From Paraburkholderia sp. HP33-1 (GTDB lineage: Bacteria > Pseudomonadota > Gammaproteobacteria > Burkholderiales > Burkholderiaceae): a stretch of 64,000 nucleotides of DNA. Below are positions 36,455 through 45,561 of this stretch, one piece after another. The translations under genes and the position numbers were made by a program. The notes under the pieces were generated by a model, which was not told the DNA's origin, ran no database searches, and saw nothing but the letters and a program-made list of their open reading frames with translations. The number at the start of each line of letters is the position of its first letter. Positions within the stretch are counted from its first letter, which is position 1. The stretch spans positions 1,116,001 through 1,180,000 of the forward strand of contig NZ_JAJEJR010000002.1 of the NCBI RefSeq assembly GCF_021390595.1. The letters run 5' to 3'.

Positions 36455-36853
36455 ATGCTCACGAACAGGATGGGCCGCGCGCTCATGATTCTGCCCGCCA
36501 GTCTCGCGATTCTGGCCGCGACGGCCGAGCCCGGCCTCGCGCAAACGACGATGCCGATGCAGATGCAGATGCCCATGAAGGCGCAGAAAGAGACCGTCGC
36601 GTTGGCCCCAAACGCGATGGTCATGAAGAACTTCGCGTTCGTGCCGACGGAGCTGACCATCAAGGCGGGCACGACGGTCACATGGAAAAATATGGACGGC
36701 GAGCCGCACACCGTGGTCAACGACGCGGGCCTGTTCCGCTCGGCCGCGCTCGATGAGAACGACACCTTTCAGTACAAGTTCGATAAACCCGGGGTGTACA
36801 AGATCTTTTGCGGCATTCATCCGAACATGAGGGCGACTATTACGGTGCAATGA
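36455..36853 (+). CDS. Periplasmic cupredoxin (amicyanin-like) with Met-rich N-terminus
   Basis: This is 132 residues with AGGAG 7 bases before the ATG. A signal peptide covers residues 1-30 (ending GLAQ). A Met-rich stretch follows (TTMPMQMQMPMK, 31-42), recalling Cu(I)-binding Met motifs. The type-1 copper site is complete: His85 in EPHTVV, then Cys119, His122 and Met125 in FCGIHPNM. It is likely a small electron carrier or copper carrier in the periplasm, encoded next to an exported phosphoesterase. Confidence 0.9.
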   Translation: MLTNRMGRALMILPASLAILAATAEPGLAQTTMPMQMQMPMKAQKETVALAPNAMVMKNFAFVPTELTIKAGTTVTWKNMDGEPHTVVNDAGLFRSAALDENDTFQYKFDKPGVYKIFCGIHPNMRATITVQ

Positions 36854-36875
36854 GCGGTGCAACGACCCGCGCCGC

Positions 36876-37943
36876 TCACGCGGTATGCATCTGACTCAAC
36901 TTGCACAGCAGAATCCCATAGCCGGTCAGATGCCCGAGGTACACGCTCGCAAACACGTTGGACGCGGGCAGGTCCTCGGTCAGCTGGCGCAGGTCCTCCA
37001 TCTGCAGCGGCGGCGCGGCGAGGGGCGGGCGCTCGACACGCAGGTCCGCTGCCTCGGCCAGTTGCCGGTGCGCGTCCGCGAGCCTCGCGAGCCGCGCGTG
37101 AAACGCTTCGCGCCACCCGGCGTCGAGCGCGGAGAACTGGTCGTGAAACGTGTCCATCGTTTCGAGAAAGTTGACCAGCGAATCGAAGGTCTCCTGATAG
37201 GACGCGAACACCGGCAGCCGCGCCGCGTTGCGCTTCAGATGCGGCGACACCCATGCCTGCTCGAGATCGGTCTTCAGGAGTTGGTGGGCCTGCTTCAGGT
37301 TCGTGCTCAGCGCGCGCAGCTTCGATGCCGCCGGTTTGATCTGCGCTCTATCGAGCTGACCCGTGGCCAGTTGAGAGACAACATCGGTGGCCTGTTCGTT
37401 GCCGTCGTTGACGAGCGTGTTCGCCCAGTAGCCGTGATCCGGCGGAAACGCGATCTGCTGGATCATGAAGCCGAGGAACATGCCGAGCACCACACCGATC
37501 AGGCGCAGTTCGAGCAGCGGAATATGTTCACCGGTATAGAGCACGAGCGTGATCGGCACCGTGATGCTGGTCATCTGGAACAGCGACGGCCGCAGCGCGA
37601 CGATGCTGAAGATCACAACCGGCAGCAGCGTCGCGCCGAGCCATAAATCGGGCGCGGTCAGCCAGATCAGCAGCGTGGCGATCGGCATGGCCACCACGTT
37701 CGACAATACCCGCTTGTAGAAGTAGCTTCGAGCCGCCGAAATCGAGCTTCCGAGCGCCAGCGTCAGCATCGTCGAGCCGGCAAGCGGCACGGCCGCGTCG
37801 GGGAAGCCGAGCAGGTACGGAAGGCCGAAACCGATCCACAGGCCGAGCGTCAGCTTCGCGTATTTGGCGGTTTCCGAAAGGGAAAAGCGCGCAAGCGCCC
37901 GGCGAAAAGGCGTGAGTGGCTTGTGCTGATACAGGTTGGACAT
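36876..37943 (-). CDS. FUSC/aromatic acid exporter family membrane protein
   Basis: This is 355 residues from ATG 37943; the longer frame upstream is Arg-rich and unlike a protein. About six membrane helices fill residues 20-165 (GLWIGFGLPYLLGFPDAAVP, LIGVVLGMFLGFMIQQIAFPP). A helical cytoplasmic domain (170-330) follows. This half-size FUSC layout is found in aromatic acid or fusaric acid exporters. No membrane-fusion partner is adjacent. The C-terminus has a last short hydrophobic patch. The substrate is not known. Confidence 0.78.
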   Translation of the reverse strand: MSNLYQHKPLTPFRRALARFSLSETAKYAKLTLGLWIGFGLPYLLGFPDAAVPLAGSTMLTLALGSSISAARSYFYKRVLSNVVAMPIATLLIWLTAPDLWLGATLLPVVIFSIVALRPSLFQMTSITVPITLVLYTGEHIPLLELRLIGVVLGMFLGFMIQQIAFPPDHGYWANTLVNDGNEQATDVVSQLATGQLDRAQIKPAASKLRALSTNLKQAHQLLKTDLEQAWVSPHLKRNAARLPVFASYQETFDSLVNFLETMDTFHDQFSALDAGWREAFHARLARLADAHRQLAEAADLRVERPPLAAPPLQMEDLRQLTEDLPASNVFASVYLGHLTGYGILLCKLSQMHTA

Positions 37944-38399
37944 GATTTTTATGCTGACCGGTGAAGTTGGGCCCGGCACGGCGCGCGTTCGTGACCCGTG
38001 CGCACGTGACCTTACCATTACGCGAGCCAGCCGCCAGGCCTGGTTGTTGCGTGCAAGACGGCGAGCGCGCCGGCGCGTTTCGCAGAACCCCCGTCGCATC
38101 AAGCGGAGCGGCCCGCGACCGGCGCACGGTCGTCTGTCGGGCTGCAAGCTGGTTGCAGCTTTTGTCAGATTTGCACGTTTTTTGCCGGCTGATGCGACAC
38201 CTGGAGGAGTCGTTCAAGGCGCGATAGAGACGCGGCGGAAACGCAACGCCGGTGTGTTGTCGGCCGTTCGCGACAGGATTACATTCATCGAGCAGTGCGT
38301 GCAGACGAAGTCTGCGCGCGCCGTTTGCCGGCTCGCTAGTGAGCGCGTCAGCTCGCCAGTTTGTCAGCCGGAAGTGGCATGTACCCGGAGCGTATTGCG
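37944..38399. other. Divergent intergenic region with an orphan T-tailed hairpin
   Basis: About 450 bases lie between the exporter and the proline-rich gene. GCTGCAA (38141-38147) pairs with TTGCAGC (38153-38159), followed by TTTT on the plus strand; no annotated gene ends there. The rest shows no recognised promoter or frame. Confidence 0.45.
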
Positions 38400-39182
38400 A
38401 TGGCTACCGATCCCGACGATACCGACTCGCGTCAATCCGCAGCGGACGGCCGGTACTCCGGCCTCGATCACGACGGCCCGGACGAATCGGGCGCACCGCC
38501 GCCGCGCTTCGGCCGCCTCGCGTTGTGCCTCGCGGCCGCGGGCGCGCTCACCTTCGGCGTGATGGGCACCGTCGCGTACGGGGTCTGGTTCAACGAGGAT
38601 CAGCAGACGTATGCGGAGGCCATCGCAGGTGCGCGCGAGGCGCTCGGTTCACCGGCATCGCGCGCGGTGCCGACGGTCGCCGTCGCGCACGCGCCGGACC
38701 AGCCCGCCGCTCAGTCGGCAGTTCAGTTGGCAGCTCAGTCACCCGCACCGGCTGCCACGCAGCCCACTGCGCCTGACGTCGCGCTCGAAGCGACCGGTGG
38801 GGCCGGTGGCTTCAGGGACGCCAACCCGACCGTCTGGTCCGGTCAGATCCACCCGAGTTCGCCTGACCCGAGCCTCTCTCCCACGCTGGCCGATACGCCG
38901 CCCGACGCTTCGCTCGATCCGCCGGCGGACCCGCCCGCGGCGCCCATCGTTCCCAGGCCACCCCCGCGCTCCACGAAGCACGCCGCACGTGCCGCCGCGT
39001 CCAACGCGCAGCCCGCAGCCGCTCATGGCGCGAAGGATACGCGGCTCGCGCAGCAGGACCGGCGCGCGGCGTCGAAGCACGAGGACAGTCTGTTTGCGCG
39101 GATCGGGCAGTTCTTTCGACGCGTGAGCTATCGTCAACATGAGAACGGTCGGCAGCAACAAGATACGTACTCCCATCCCTGA
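38400..39182 (+). CDS. Single-pass membrane protein with Pro/Ala-rich periplasmic tail
   Basis: This is 260 residues from ATG 38400 (GGAG about 10 bases upstream); ATG 38379 is also possible. The N-terminal 45 residues are acidic and cytoplasmic. A membrane helix spans about 41-62 (LCLAAAGALTFGVMGTVAYG). The remainder is Pro/Ala/Ser/Gln-rich and probably disordered, ending in a basic segment. No family is recognised. It overlaps the diguanylate cyclase start by 44 bases, so the pair is probably co-transcribed, and it may serve as a partner of that membrane enzyme. Confidence 0.6.
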   Translation: MATDPDDTDSRQSAADGRYSGLDHDGPDESGAPPPRFGRLALCLAAAGALTFGVMGTVAYGVWFNEDQQTYAEAIAGAREALGSPASRAVPTVAVAHAPDQPAAQSAVQLAAQSPAPAATQPTAPDVALEATGGAGGFRDANPTVWSGQIHPSSPDPSLSPTLADTPPDASLDPPADPPAAPIVPRPPPRSTKHAARAAASNAQPAAAHGAKDTRLAQQDRRAASKHEDSLFARIGQFFRRVSYRQHENGRQQQDTYSHP

Positions 39183-40320
39183 GAGCGCGATCGCCGGGCA
39201 AGCTGGGCTGCGCGGCACCGCGCGCGTGCGGGTGCCGCACTTGCGGCCGGGGCCGACGAGCATCGCCGTGGCGGCGCTGTTGTTTCTGCTGTTCGGCCTG
39301 CTCTATGTCGCGATGCAGATCCGCACGGTTTTTTCCGATCAATTGAAGCAGGAGTACGCGGGCCTCGTGCTCGAAGCGGCCGAGCGCGTCGACAGTGCGC
39401 GCGAACAACTGGCCGTGTGGCAGCGGATGGCCGATACCCCGGCGAGTCGCGACGCGGCGTTCGTGCCGGCCTATGACGCGGCGCGCGCCGAATTCTCGCG
39501 GCGCTTCGCGTCGCTCGTGGCGCTCGTCAACGCGAGTCCGTCGCCAGCGCCACCCATTGCGCCGATGTCCACGACGCAGGTGACACCCGAAGCGGTCGCA
39601 ACGGTGCTCGGCAGCGTGACCGCGTACTGGCGCGCGCAACGCGACGCGTCGAGCGCCGATGTGCGGCTGCGCGTCGCGCACGTCGCGCGCACGCTGATCG
39701 CGCTCGCCGCGCTGCTGTTCTGCATGCTGATCACGGCGCTCGGCATGTACGCGAAGCGCAACCTGCAGCTCGCGGGGCAGTCGCACGAGTTCGAGCACGC
39801 GTCACTGCACGATTCGCTGACCGGCCTGTCGAACCGCCGCAAGCTGCTGGCCGCGCTCGAGGCCGCCGCGAAGAGCGCGCGGACCGCGGTAGTCGAGCAA
39901 CGCCTCGCCGTGCTCTATATCGATCTCGACGGCTTCAAGCACGTCAACGATTCGTTTGGGCATCGCACCGGCGACGAATTTCTCGCCGCGGTGTCCGCGC
40001 GGTTTCGCGCGTCGGTGCGCAGAGGCGATCTGGTCGCGCGTATCGGCGGCGACGAGTTCGCGGTGCTGGTGCGCACCTTCGCGGGCGATGAGGAGTTGGC
40101 CGAGATCGCGCGGCGGTTGATCGCCTGCGTGGTCGACACCGACGCGCAGATGGGGATCGGCTGCGTGCGCGCGAGCGTGGGCATCGCGAGCTATCCCGAC
40201 GACGTCGACGATCACCGCCGGCTGGTCGCCGCCGCCGACGCCGCGATGTATCAGGTCAAGCGCGGCGGCAAGAACGGCTTTGCGTTCGCGGCGCAGACGG
40301 GCAGGGAGGCGGCGTTGTGA
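39139..40320 (+). CDS. Membrane diguanylate cyclase (GGDEF)
   Basis: This is 393 residues. Two membrane helices (about 41-62 and 183-205) flank a periplasmic sensing region of about 120 residues. The GGDEF domain (about 225-385) has the intact active site GGDEF at residues 303-307 and an inhibitory I-site RRGD five residues before it. It should make cyclic di-GMP and be product-inhibited. The ATG lies within the end of the previous gene; a later start in the Arg-rich leader cannot be excluded. No EAL domain is present. Confidence 0.9.
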   Translation: MRTVGSNKIRTPIPESAIAGQAGLRGTARVRVPHLRPGPTSIAVAALLFLLFGLLYVAMQIRTVFSDQLKQEYAGLVLEAAERVDSAREQLAVWQRMADTPASRDAAFVPAYDAARAEFSRRFASLVALVNASPSPAPPIAPMSTTQVTPEAVATVLGSVTAYWRAQRDASSADVRLRVAHVARTLIALAALLFCMLITALGMYAKRNLQLAGQSHEFEHASLHDSLTGLSNRRKLLAALEAAAKSARTAVVEQRLAVLYIDLDGFKHVNDSFGHRTGDEFLAAVSARFRASVRRGDLVARIGGDEFAVLVRTFAGDEELAEIARRLIACVVDTDAQMGIGCVRASVGIASYPDDVDDHRRLVAAADAAMYQVKRGGKNGFAFAAQTGREAAL

Positions 40321-40333
40321 ACCTGCAAGAACA

Positions 40334-40984
40334 TCACTGATCCTCGTTGCGCCACTCCGTCAGCTTCTCGCGCTCATTGACCGCGAGATACGACGGCAGC
40401 GCACGCAGCCTGCGGATATAGGTCGCGAGATGCGGCCAGCCCGCGGTTGCCGGGCGCGGCATGTTGCGCGTCCAGCGCATCAGCACGAGCGCGAGCATAT
40501 CGGCGGTGCTGATCTGGTCGCCCGCGAGGTAGGCGTGGCCGCCGGCGAAATGCGTGTCGAGGCGCGCGCACGCTTCTTCGATGCGGCGCCGCGCGAGCGC
40601 GCGCACCGCCTCGGCGCCGGCTGCGTCGCCGTCGCTGCCGGCGTAGAACCAGTCGCGCATGGCGGGCAGCAGCGTGTTCGCCAGGTAGATCATCCATTCG
40701 AACCATTCCGCGCGTGCGGCCGACCCCGGCGCGGGCGCGAGGCCGGCGTCGGCATGGCGCTCGGCGAGCAGCATCAACAGCGCGGCCGATTCATGCCGCG
40801 GCACGCCGTCGACGACCAGCGTCGGCACGCGCCCGGCCGGATTCAGGCGCAGATACTCGGGGTCGCGTTGCTGGCCCGTGTCGATATCGACGAGGCGCGC
40901 TTCGAACGGTACGCCCATTTCGAGCAGCATCCAGTGCACGGGCATGCTGGCCGCGCCTGGCGAGTAGTAGAGAACGTAGGACAT
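40334..40984 (-). CDS. Glutathione S-transferase
   Basis: This is 216 residues with GGAG 8 bases before the ATG. The thioredoxin-like N-terminal domain (1-78) begins YVLYYSPGAASMPVHWMLLE and has the cis-Pro segment NPAGRVPTLVVDG and the glutathione-binding HESAALLMLLAE. The all-helical C-terminal domain carries GDQISTADMLALVLMRW. Typical cytosolic bacterial GST of the beta/theta-like kind; substrate unknown. It is transcribed toward the diguanylate cyclase gene, 13 bases apart. Confidence 0.9.
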   Translation of the reverse strand: MSYVLYYSPGAASMPVHWMLLEMGVPFEARLVDIDTGQQRDPEYLRLNPAGRVPTLVVDGVPRHESAALLMLLAERHADAGLAPAPGSAARAEWFEWMIYLANTLLPAMRDWFYAGSDGDAAGAEAVRALARRRIEEACARLDTHFAGGHAYLAGDQISTADMLALVLMRWTRNMPRPATAGWPHLATYIRRLRALPSYLAVNEREKLTEWRNEDQ

Positions 40985-41030
40985 GTCGGGGGCTCCGTGG
41001 ATCGATGGGAGAGCGGGCGAGCCGCGAACA

Positions 41031-41069
41031 GAAAGAATAAGGGGCTGCCGCCGAAGCGGACAGCCCCTT
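41031..41069 (-). terminator. Terminator of the DUF3311-symporter operon
   Basis: On the minus strand, AAGGGGCTG and CAGCCCCTT (41039-41047 and 41061-41069 on plus) enclose a CCGC-TTCG-GCGG tetraloop helix. A T-rich stretch TTATTCTTT follows. It lies just after the symporter stop. Confidence 0.75.
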
Positions 41070-41090
41070 GTGATCCGCTAGTCAACCCCG

Positions 41091-42566
41091 TCAATGTGCC
41101 GACGCAGGCTTCTCCTGTTCGGCCGGACTCGGCTGCGTCACAGCGCTGACGGTGACGAACACGATCACGTTCACCGCGAGCGCGAGGAGGCCGATGTTGA
41201 CGTCCTTCAGCGCATCGGGCAGGAATGGCATGAGCTGGCCGACGCTCCAGTGCAGCGTGTTGCTCAGCGCGACCACGGCGACACCCGCGAGGATGCCGCA
41301 GAACGCGCCTTGCTTAGTCGCGCGATTGTGCGGGAACAGGCTGCAGATCATGGCCGGGAACAGTTGCGTGACGAAGCTGTAGCCCATCAGCAGCAGCGCG
41401 ACGATGGTTTCGCCGCCGTTCAGCGTGAAGGTGACCGCGACCAGCGCCACGATCGGCACGAGGACACGCGCGACGATCGCGACCGACGCATCCGACGCGT
41501 TGCGGTTCACCAGGCCGCGATAGACGTCGTTGGCGAGCAGTGTAGAAGCCGAGATCAGGATCATCGAGCCCGGCACCAGCGCGGTCAGGATACCGGCCGC
41601 GCCGATCACGCCGACGAACCACGGATCGAACGTCTGCAGCGACAGGCGGAACAGCGACAGGTCGATGTCGGCGCCCTTCAGACCCGGCACGCGCAGCGTG
41701 GCCGCGAAGCCCACGAAGAACACGAACAGCAGGATCAGCTGATAGAGCGGCAGGATCGCGGCATTGCGGCGGAAGATGCGCTCGTCCTTTGCCGTGAAGA
41801 TCGAGCCGAACGTATGCGGCCACATGAAGAAGCCGAGCGCCGTCAGGAGTACGGTCGACTGGAACCACACGACGCTCGAGCCGCGCGCCGGGAAGGTCAG
41901 GAAGCCGGGACGGGCGGCGTCGATCGCGCGGAACATCTCGCCGAAGCCGCCGTAGTAGTGCAGCGGCATATAGATGCCGAGGAACAGCACGATCGCGAGG
42001 ATCAGCAGATCTTTGACCACCGAATTCCACGCGGAGCCGCGCACGCCCGACACGATCACGTAAGAGGTGACAACGATCGCGCCGATCCAGATCGCCGCCG
42101 TCGACGAAATCGCGCCATACGACGCGGTCGCGACGATGATGCCGAGGCCCTTCAGTTGCAGCACCAGATACGGAATCAGCGCGGTCACGCCGACCAGCGC
42201 GACCAGCGTGCCGAGCGCCGGGCTCTCGTATTTGCGCGCGAAGAAGTGCGGCTGCGACACGAGGCGGTGCGTCTTCGCGTAGCGCCAGATCGGCGGCAGC
42301 ATCCAGTACGACAGGATGTACGCGAGCGTGCCGTACGCGAGGATGTAGTAGACCGGCGCGCCCTTGCCATAAGCGAAACCGCTGCCGCCGAGGAACGTGA
42401 AGGTCGTATAGATTTCGCCGGCCATCAGCAGGAACACGAACGCGGTGCCAAAGCTGCGGCCCCCCACGCTCCACTGCTCGAGGCTCATGTCGTGGCCGCG
42501 CTTTGCGCGCACGCCGAGGAACAGCGCGAACAGCGTGACGGCGGCAATGATGACGAGTGCGCTCAT
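41091..42566 (-). CDS. mctP: Sodium:solute symporter, MctP-like monocarboxylate permease
   Basis: This is 491 residues from ATG 42566 with a strong GAGGAGG site. About 13 membrane helices are seen, with the SSS family signature in the early helices (GGRSFGTAFVFLLMAGEIYT). The neighbour is a DUF3311 protein, a pairing I associate with the MctP monocarboxylate (lactate, pyruvate, acetate-type) permease of rhizobia. The symbol is based on that pairing and is moderately sure. The upstream gene overlaps it by four bases. It is the second gene of a leftward two-gene operon ended by a hairpin terminator. Confidence 0.8.
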   Translation of the reverse strand: MSALVIIAAVTLFALFLGVRAKRGHDMSLEQWSVGGRSFGTAFVFLLMAGEIYTTFTFLGGSGFAYGKGAPVYYILAYGTLAYILSYWMLPPIWRYAKTHRLVSQPHFFARKYESPALGTLVALVGVTALIPYLVLQLKGLGIIVATASYGAISSTAAIWIGAIVVTSYVIVSGVRGSAWNSVVKDLLILAIVLFLGIYMPLHYYGGFGEMFRAIDAARPGFLTFPARGSSVVWFQSTVLLTALGFFMWPHTFGSIFTAKDERIFRRNAAILPLYQLILLFVFFVGFAATLRVPGLKGADIDLSLFRLSLQTFDPWFVGVIGAAGILTALVPGSMILISASTLLANDVYRGLVNRNASDASVAIVARVLVPIVALVAVTFTLNGGETIVALLLMGYSFVTQLFPAMICSLFPHNRATKQGAFCGILAGVAVVALSNTLHWSVGQLMPFLPDALKDVNIGLLALAVNVIVFVTVSAVTQPSPAEQEKPASAH

Positions 42567-42778
42567 GGGCGAACCTCCTCGCCATCGGCGGCGACGCGCC
42601 GGTTGGACGGATCGAGGTGATAGACGATCGCCATGATGATCGCGCTCAACACCACCCACATGACGATCCAGGCCAGCACGAACGGCATGCCGAGCACCAG
42701 CGGCTCGACCCGATTGACAAACGATACGCCGACCAGGATGCCGATGAACGGCAGCGCGGCAAGGACACGAAGCAGCAT
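42563..42778 (-). CDS. DUF3311 small membrane protein
   Basis: This is 71 residues with GAGGAGA before the ATG. It has two hydrophobic helices (about 1-20 and 30-55: VLAALPFIGILVGVSFVN, FVLAWIVMWVVLSAIIMAIV) and a polar C-terminal tail. The short two-helix layout upstream of a solute-sodium symporter is the DUF3311 pattern. It is translationally coupled to the symporter (ATGA overlap) and is probably an auxiliary subunit. Function is inferred only from position. Confidence 0.85.
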   Translation of the reverse strand: MLLRVLAALPFIGILVGVSFVNRVEPLVLGMPFVLAWIVMWVVLSAIIMAIVYHLDPSNRRVAADGEEVRP

Positions 42779-43055
42779 GTGGGTATCTCCTCGAACCAGT
42801 AGGTCTCTGTCGTTGAAATTCCGGCTTCGCCGACGACTGTATGCCGGATACTTCGCTGCCGTAAAGTGGGTCAAAATAAATGTGAGATTTTCGACCGTTG
42901 CAGGCGCATCGTTCCGGTCTGGATTGCTGCACCGCAAGGCGGGATGCGCCGGGGAGCGCAGGATGCCGGACGGTTTTTTTGCGGCGTGACTGGCGCGCCG
43001 CGATATCATCTGCGAGCATTGCAGCACTTTCCGGACCGCGCACACGGACACGCAC

Positions 43056-43733
43056 ATGCTCGCAAGTCTGATCTCGGACATCATGTTTGGCTTTATCGGC
43101 TTGATCAGCATCATCAATCCGTTCGGCGGCGCGTTCGTTTTTCTGGACCGGACCGCGCCGTTGACCAGCGACGAGCGCCAGGTGCTCGCGCGCAAGATCG
43201 CGATCTATGCCGCCTGCGTGCTGCTGGTGGCGTTCTTTATCGGCACACCGATCCTGCGGTTCTTCGGCATCTCGATGGAGGCGCTGCGCATCGGCGGTGG
43301 GCTCGCGCTCGCCGTGGGGGGCTGGCAGATGCTCAATGCGCCCGAGACGCCGGCGGCCGAGCAGACCGAAGTCAAGCGCGTCGATGCCGAAACCGCGAAG
43401 TCGCGCGCGTTCTTTCCGCTGACCGTGCCGCTGACCACCGGGCCTGGCTCGATTGCGACCGCGATCGCGCTCTCCGCGAATCGCACGCACAAGCTGTCGG
43501 CATTCGTGATCTCGAGCATTGCGTCGGTCGCGATCACGTTCGCGGTGGCCGTCTGCGTCTATCTGATCTACAGTCGCGCGGCCGTTCTGGCGCGCTACCT
43601 CGGCGTCGAAGGTACCAAGGTCGCATTGCGGGTGTCGGCGTTCCTGCTGCTGTGCATCGGCGTGCAGATCATCCTGACGGGCGTGTCGGAATTCCTGATT
43701 CCGATTGCGACGATGCGGCCGTCCGCGGGCTAG
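43056..43733 (+). CDS. MarC-family membrane protein
   Basis: This is a 225-residue protein with about six membrane helices. MarC/YchE family markers: GLISIINPFGGAFVFL at the first helices, a central polar loop, then FPLTVPLTTGPGSIATAIAL, which repeats the pattern in the second half. The family was once linked to multiple-antibiotic resistance, but no such role has been confirmed, so the function is unknown. No good ribosome site is seen before the ATG. The gene is transcribed alone and converges on the CobT-like gene. Confidence 0.88.
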   Translation: MLASLISDIMFGFIGLISIINPFGGAFVFLDRTAPLTSDERQVLARKIAIYAACVLLVAFFIGTPILRFFGISMEALRIGGGLALAVGGWQMLNAPETPAAEQTEVKRVDAETAKSRAFFPLTVPLTTGPGSIATAIALSANRTHKLSAFVISSIASVAITFAVAVCVYLIYSRAAVLARYLGVEGTKVALRVSAFLLLCIGVQIILTGVSEFLIPIATMRPSAG

Positions 43734-43757
43734 CGGCGGATCGTCCTCATCGCGTCC

Positions 43758-45521
43758 TCAACGCGTGAGCAGCATCGAACTGAGCACCGAAAACACGGTC
43801 GACGGCAGTTCGTTGAGGCGGCTCACCACGATGTTGCGCGGATAGAAGTCCTCGACCGCATCGGTCAGCACGCCGATCCCCACCAGTTCGATGCCGCGCT
43901 TGGCGATCGCCGCGACGCGTTCGCGCAGGTCGCTGCGCAACACCTGCGGATCGCCGTCGCCGGTCGACGGATAGCCGTCGGAAAACACCATCAGGATGCG
44001 GCGCGCGGCCGGATGATCGGCAAGGCGCGTCGCGGCCCAGGCGAGCGCTTCGCCGTCCGGGTTCTCGTGCCCGCAGTCGATTTCGGCGATGCCGCTCAGG
44101 TCGGTCGCGCCGAAGCGCTTGTACACCTTCAGATCGAGCCGCTCGACGAAGCGGTTGTAGCGCCGCAAATCCACGCCGGCCGCGCGCTGCCGCTCATGGA
44201 GCCGCTTCATCGGCGCGGATTCGAGCGAGCAGTAGCCGAGTACTTCGCAATCGAACGAGAGCTGCGTCAGCGCATCGCACAGCGCGCTCGCGCAGAGCCG
44301 TGCGAGCTCGATCTTGCGGCCGGCCATCGAGCCGCTGCGGTCGATCAGCAACGTAACCGCGACGTCGCGTCCCTTCGCTGGGCGCTGCGTGCGAAACGGC
44401 GTGCGATACCCGGGCGACGTCGCGAGCCTCGCGAGCGCGGTGCGGTCGATCTCGCCGCGTTCCTGCTCGCGGCGCCAGCGGATGCGTTCATCGGCGCACA
44501 GCGCGCGTTCGAGCTTGTCCTTCAGCGGCGCGGTGTCCGCGCGCGCCTGTGCGCGCAACGTGCGCCACGCGGCGCTGTCACCCTGGCCGGTGAGATCGGC
44601 GATCACGTCGAATTCGGTGGCGAGGGGGATCGAGAGCAGCATGCGCGCGGGCTGTGCGGCCGGCGTGTCCGTAGCGCTTGCGTCGCGTGTCGAAGCGGCT
44701 GCGGTATCGGCGAGCGTTTGACCCATGCCGACCGCGTCGTCGGATCGGGCGGCGCCGTGCTCCGATGAGCCGGGCGGGTGCGCTGCGCTGTCGAGATCGG
44801 GCGGCACCGTGCCGTCGTCGCCGAACGAGTCCGCCGATGCGGCCGTTTCAGTGTCGATGTCTTCAGCCGGACCGGCAGTGAGGATCATGTTGTTCGCGTC
44901 GCCCGCCGATAGGGACGGCACGCGCGCCACCAGATCTCGCGCCACAGCGATGCTGCGCGCGGTCGAACCGCTTGCGCGCGCCTCGTGCAACAGGTCCTGC
45001 GCGGCATGCAACGCGGCAAGCAGAGAATGACTCGCTTCGGTACGCGTGGGCGGCTCGTCCCATAGCGCGCGTTCGACGAGCCACGCGAGCCGGTCGCGCC
45101 AATGCAGCTTCGGCCAGCGCTGGCTCACACGCTCGGCCGCATGCGCGCGCAGCTTGCCGATGAACCAGCGCGCGCCCGGGTATTCGTCGAGCAATTGCGC
45201 GCACACACGTCGATCGTCGATCACCTGCGCGAGCTTCGCGGTGACGCCCGCGGGCAGCGCATCGAGTTGTGCGAGCGATGCATGCTTCGCTCGCGCGACC
45301 AGCAGGTCCAGATAGCCGATCAGCACATCGCGTTCGACGCCGCCGTTCGCCTCGTAATCGGGAATCACGATGCGGCCCGGCTCGACGCGCGGACCGTCGG
45401 GACTGAACACGACCGTCACGCCATATTGCCCGGTCAGCACGCGCGCGACCTTGCCAAGCGTCGATTCGAACGCGAAGCCTTGTGTGTCGCGTTGCAGCTG
45501 AGCGGGGTGGCGTGCGGTCAT
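43758..45521 (-). CDS. CobT-like VWA-domain protein
   Basis: This is 587 residues. An N-terminal helical region (about 1-200) is followed by an acidic disordered stretch (about 210-290), a coiled region, and a C-terminal von Willebrand A domain from about 385. The MIDAS motif DRSGSMAG lies near residue 390, and the CobT-type ends DGEALAWAATRL and RRILMVFSDGYPS follow. CobT is the VWA subunit of the CobN-CobS-CobT aerobic cobalt chelatase. The same architecture is used by MoxR-associated systems, so chelatase function is plausible but not proven. It is the second gene after the CobS-like ATPase, 40 bases apart. Confidence 0.78.
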   Translation of the reverse strand: MTARHPAQLQRDTQGFAFESTLGKVARVLTGQYGVTVVFSPDGPRVEPGRIVIPDYEANGGVERDVLIGYLDLLVARAKHASLAQLDALPAGVTAKLAQVIDDRRVCAQLLDEYPGARWFIGKLRAHAAERVSQRWPKLHWRDRLAWLVERALWDEPPTRTEASHSLLAALHAAQDLLHEARASGSTARSIAVARDLVARVPSLSAGDANNMILTAGPAEDIDTETAASADSFGDDGTVPPDLDSAAHPPGSSEHGAARSDDAVGMGQTLADTAAASTRDASATDTPAAQPARMLLSIPLATEFDVIADLTGQGDSAAWRTLRAQARADTAPLKDKLERALCADERIRWRREQERGEIDRTALARLATSPGYRTPFRTQRPAKGRDVAVTLLIDRSGSMAGRKIELARLCASALCDALTQLSFDCEVLGYCSLESAPMKRLHERQRAAGVDLRRYNRFVERLDLKVYKRFGATDLSGIAEIDCGHENPDGEALAWAATRLADHPAARRILMVFSDGYPSTGDGDPQVLRSDLRERVAAIAKRGIELVGIGVLTDAVEDFYPRNIVVSRLNELPSTVFSVLSSMLLTR

Positions 45522-45561
45522 CGCTGGGTGGGGGCGTGAGTTTCTCGTTCAGCTTGTCTGC

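Noticed and set aside
41094..42620. A 508-codon plus-strand open frame over the symporter gene
   Set aside because: It is antisense to a clear membrane transporter, is Arg/Asp/His-rich without any fold-like pattern, and is the usual shadow of a high-GC gene.
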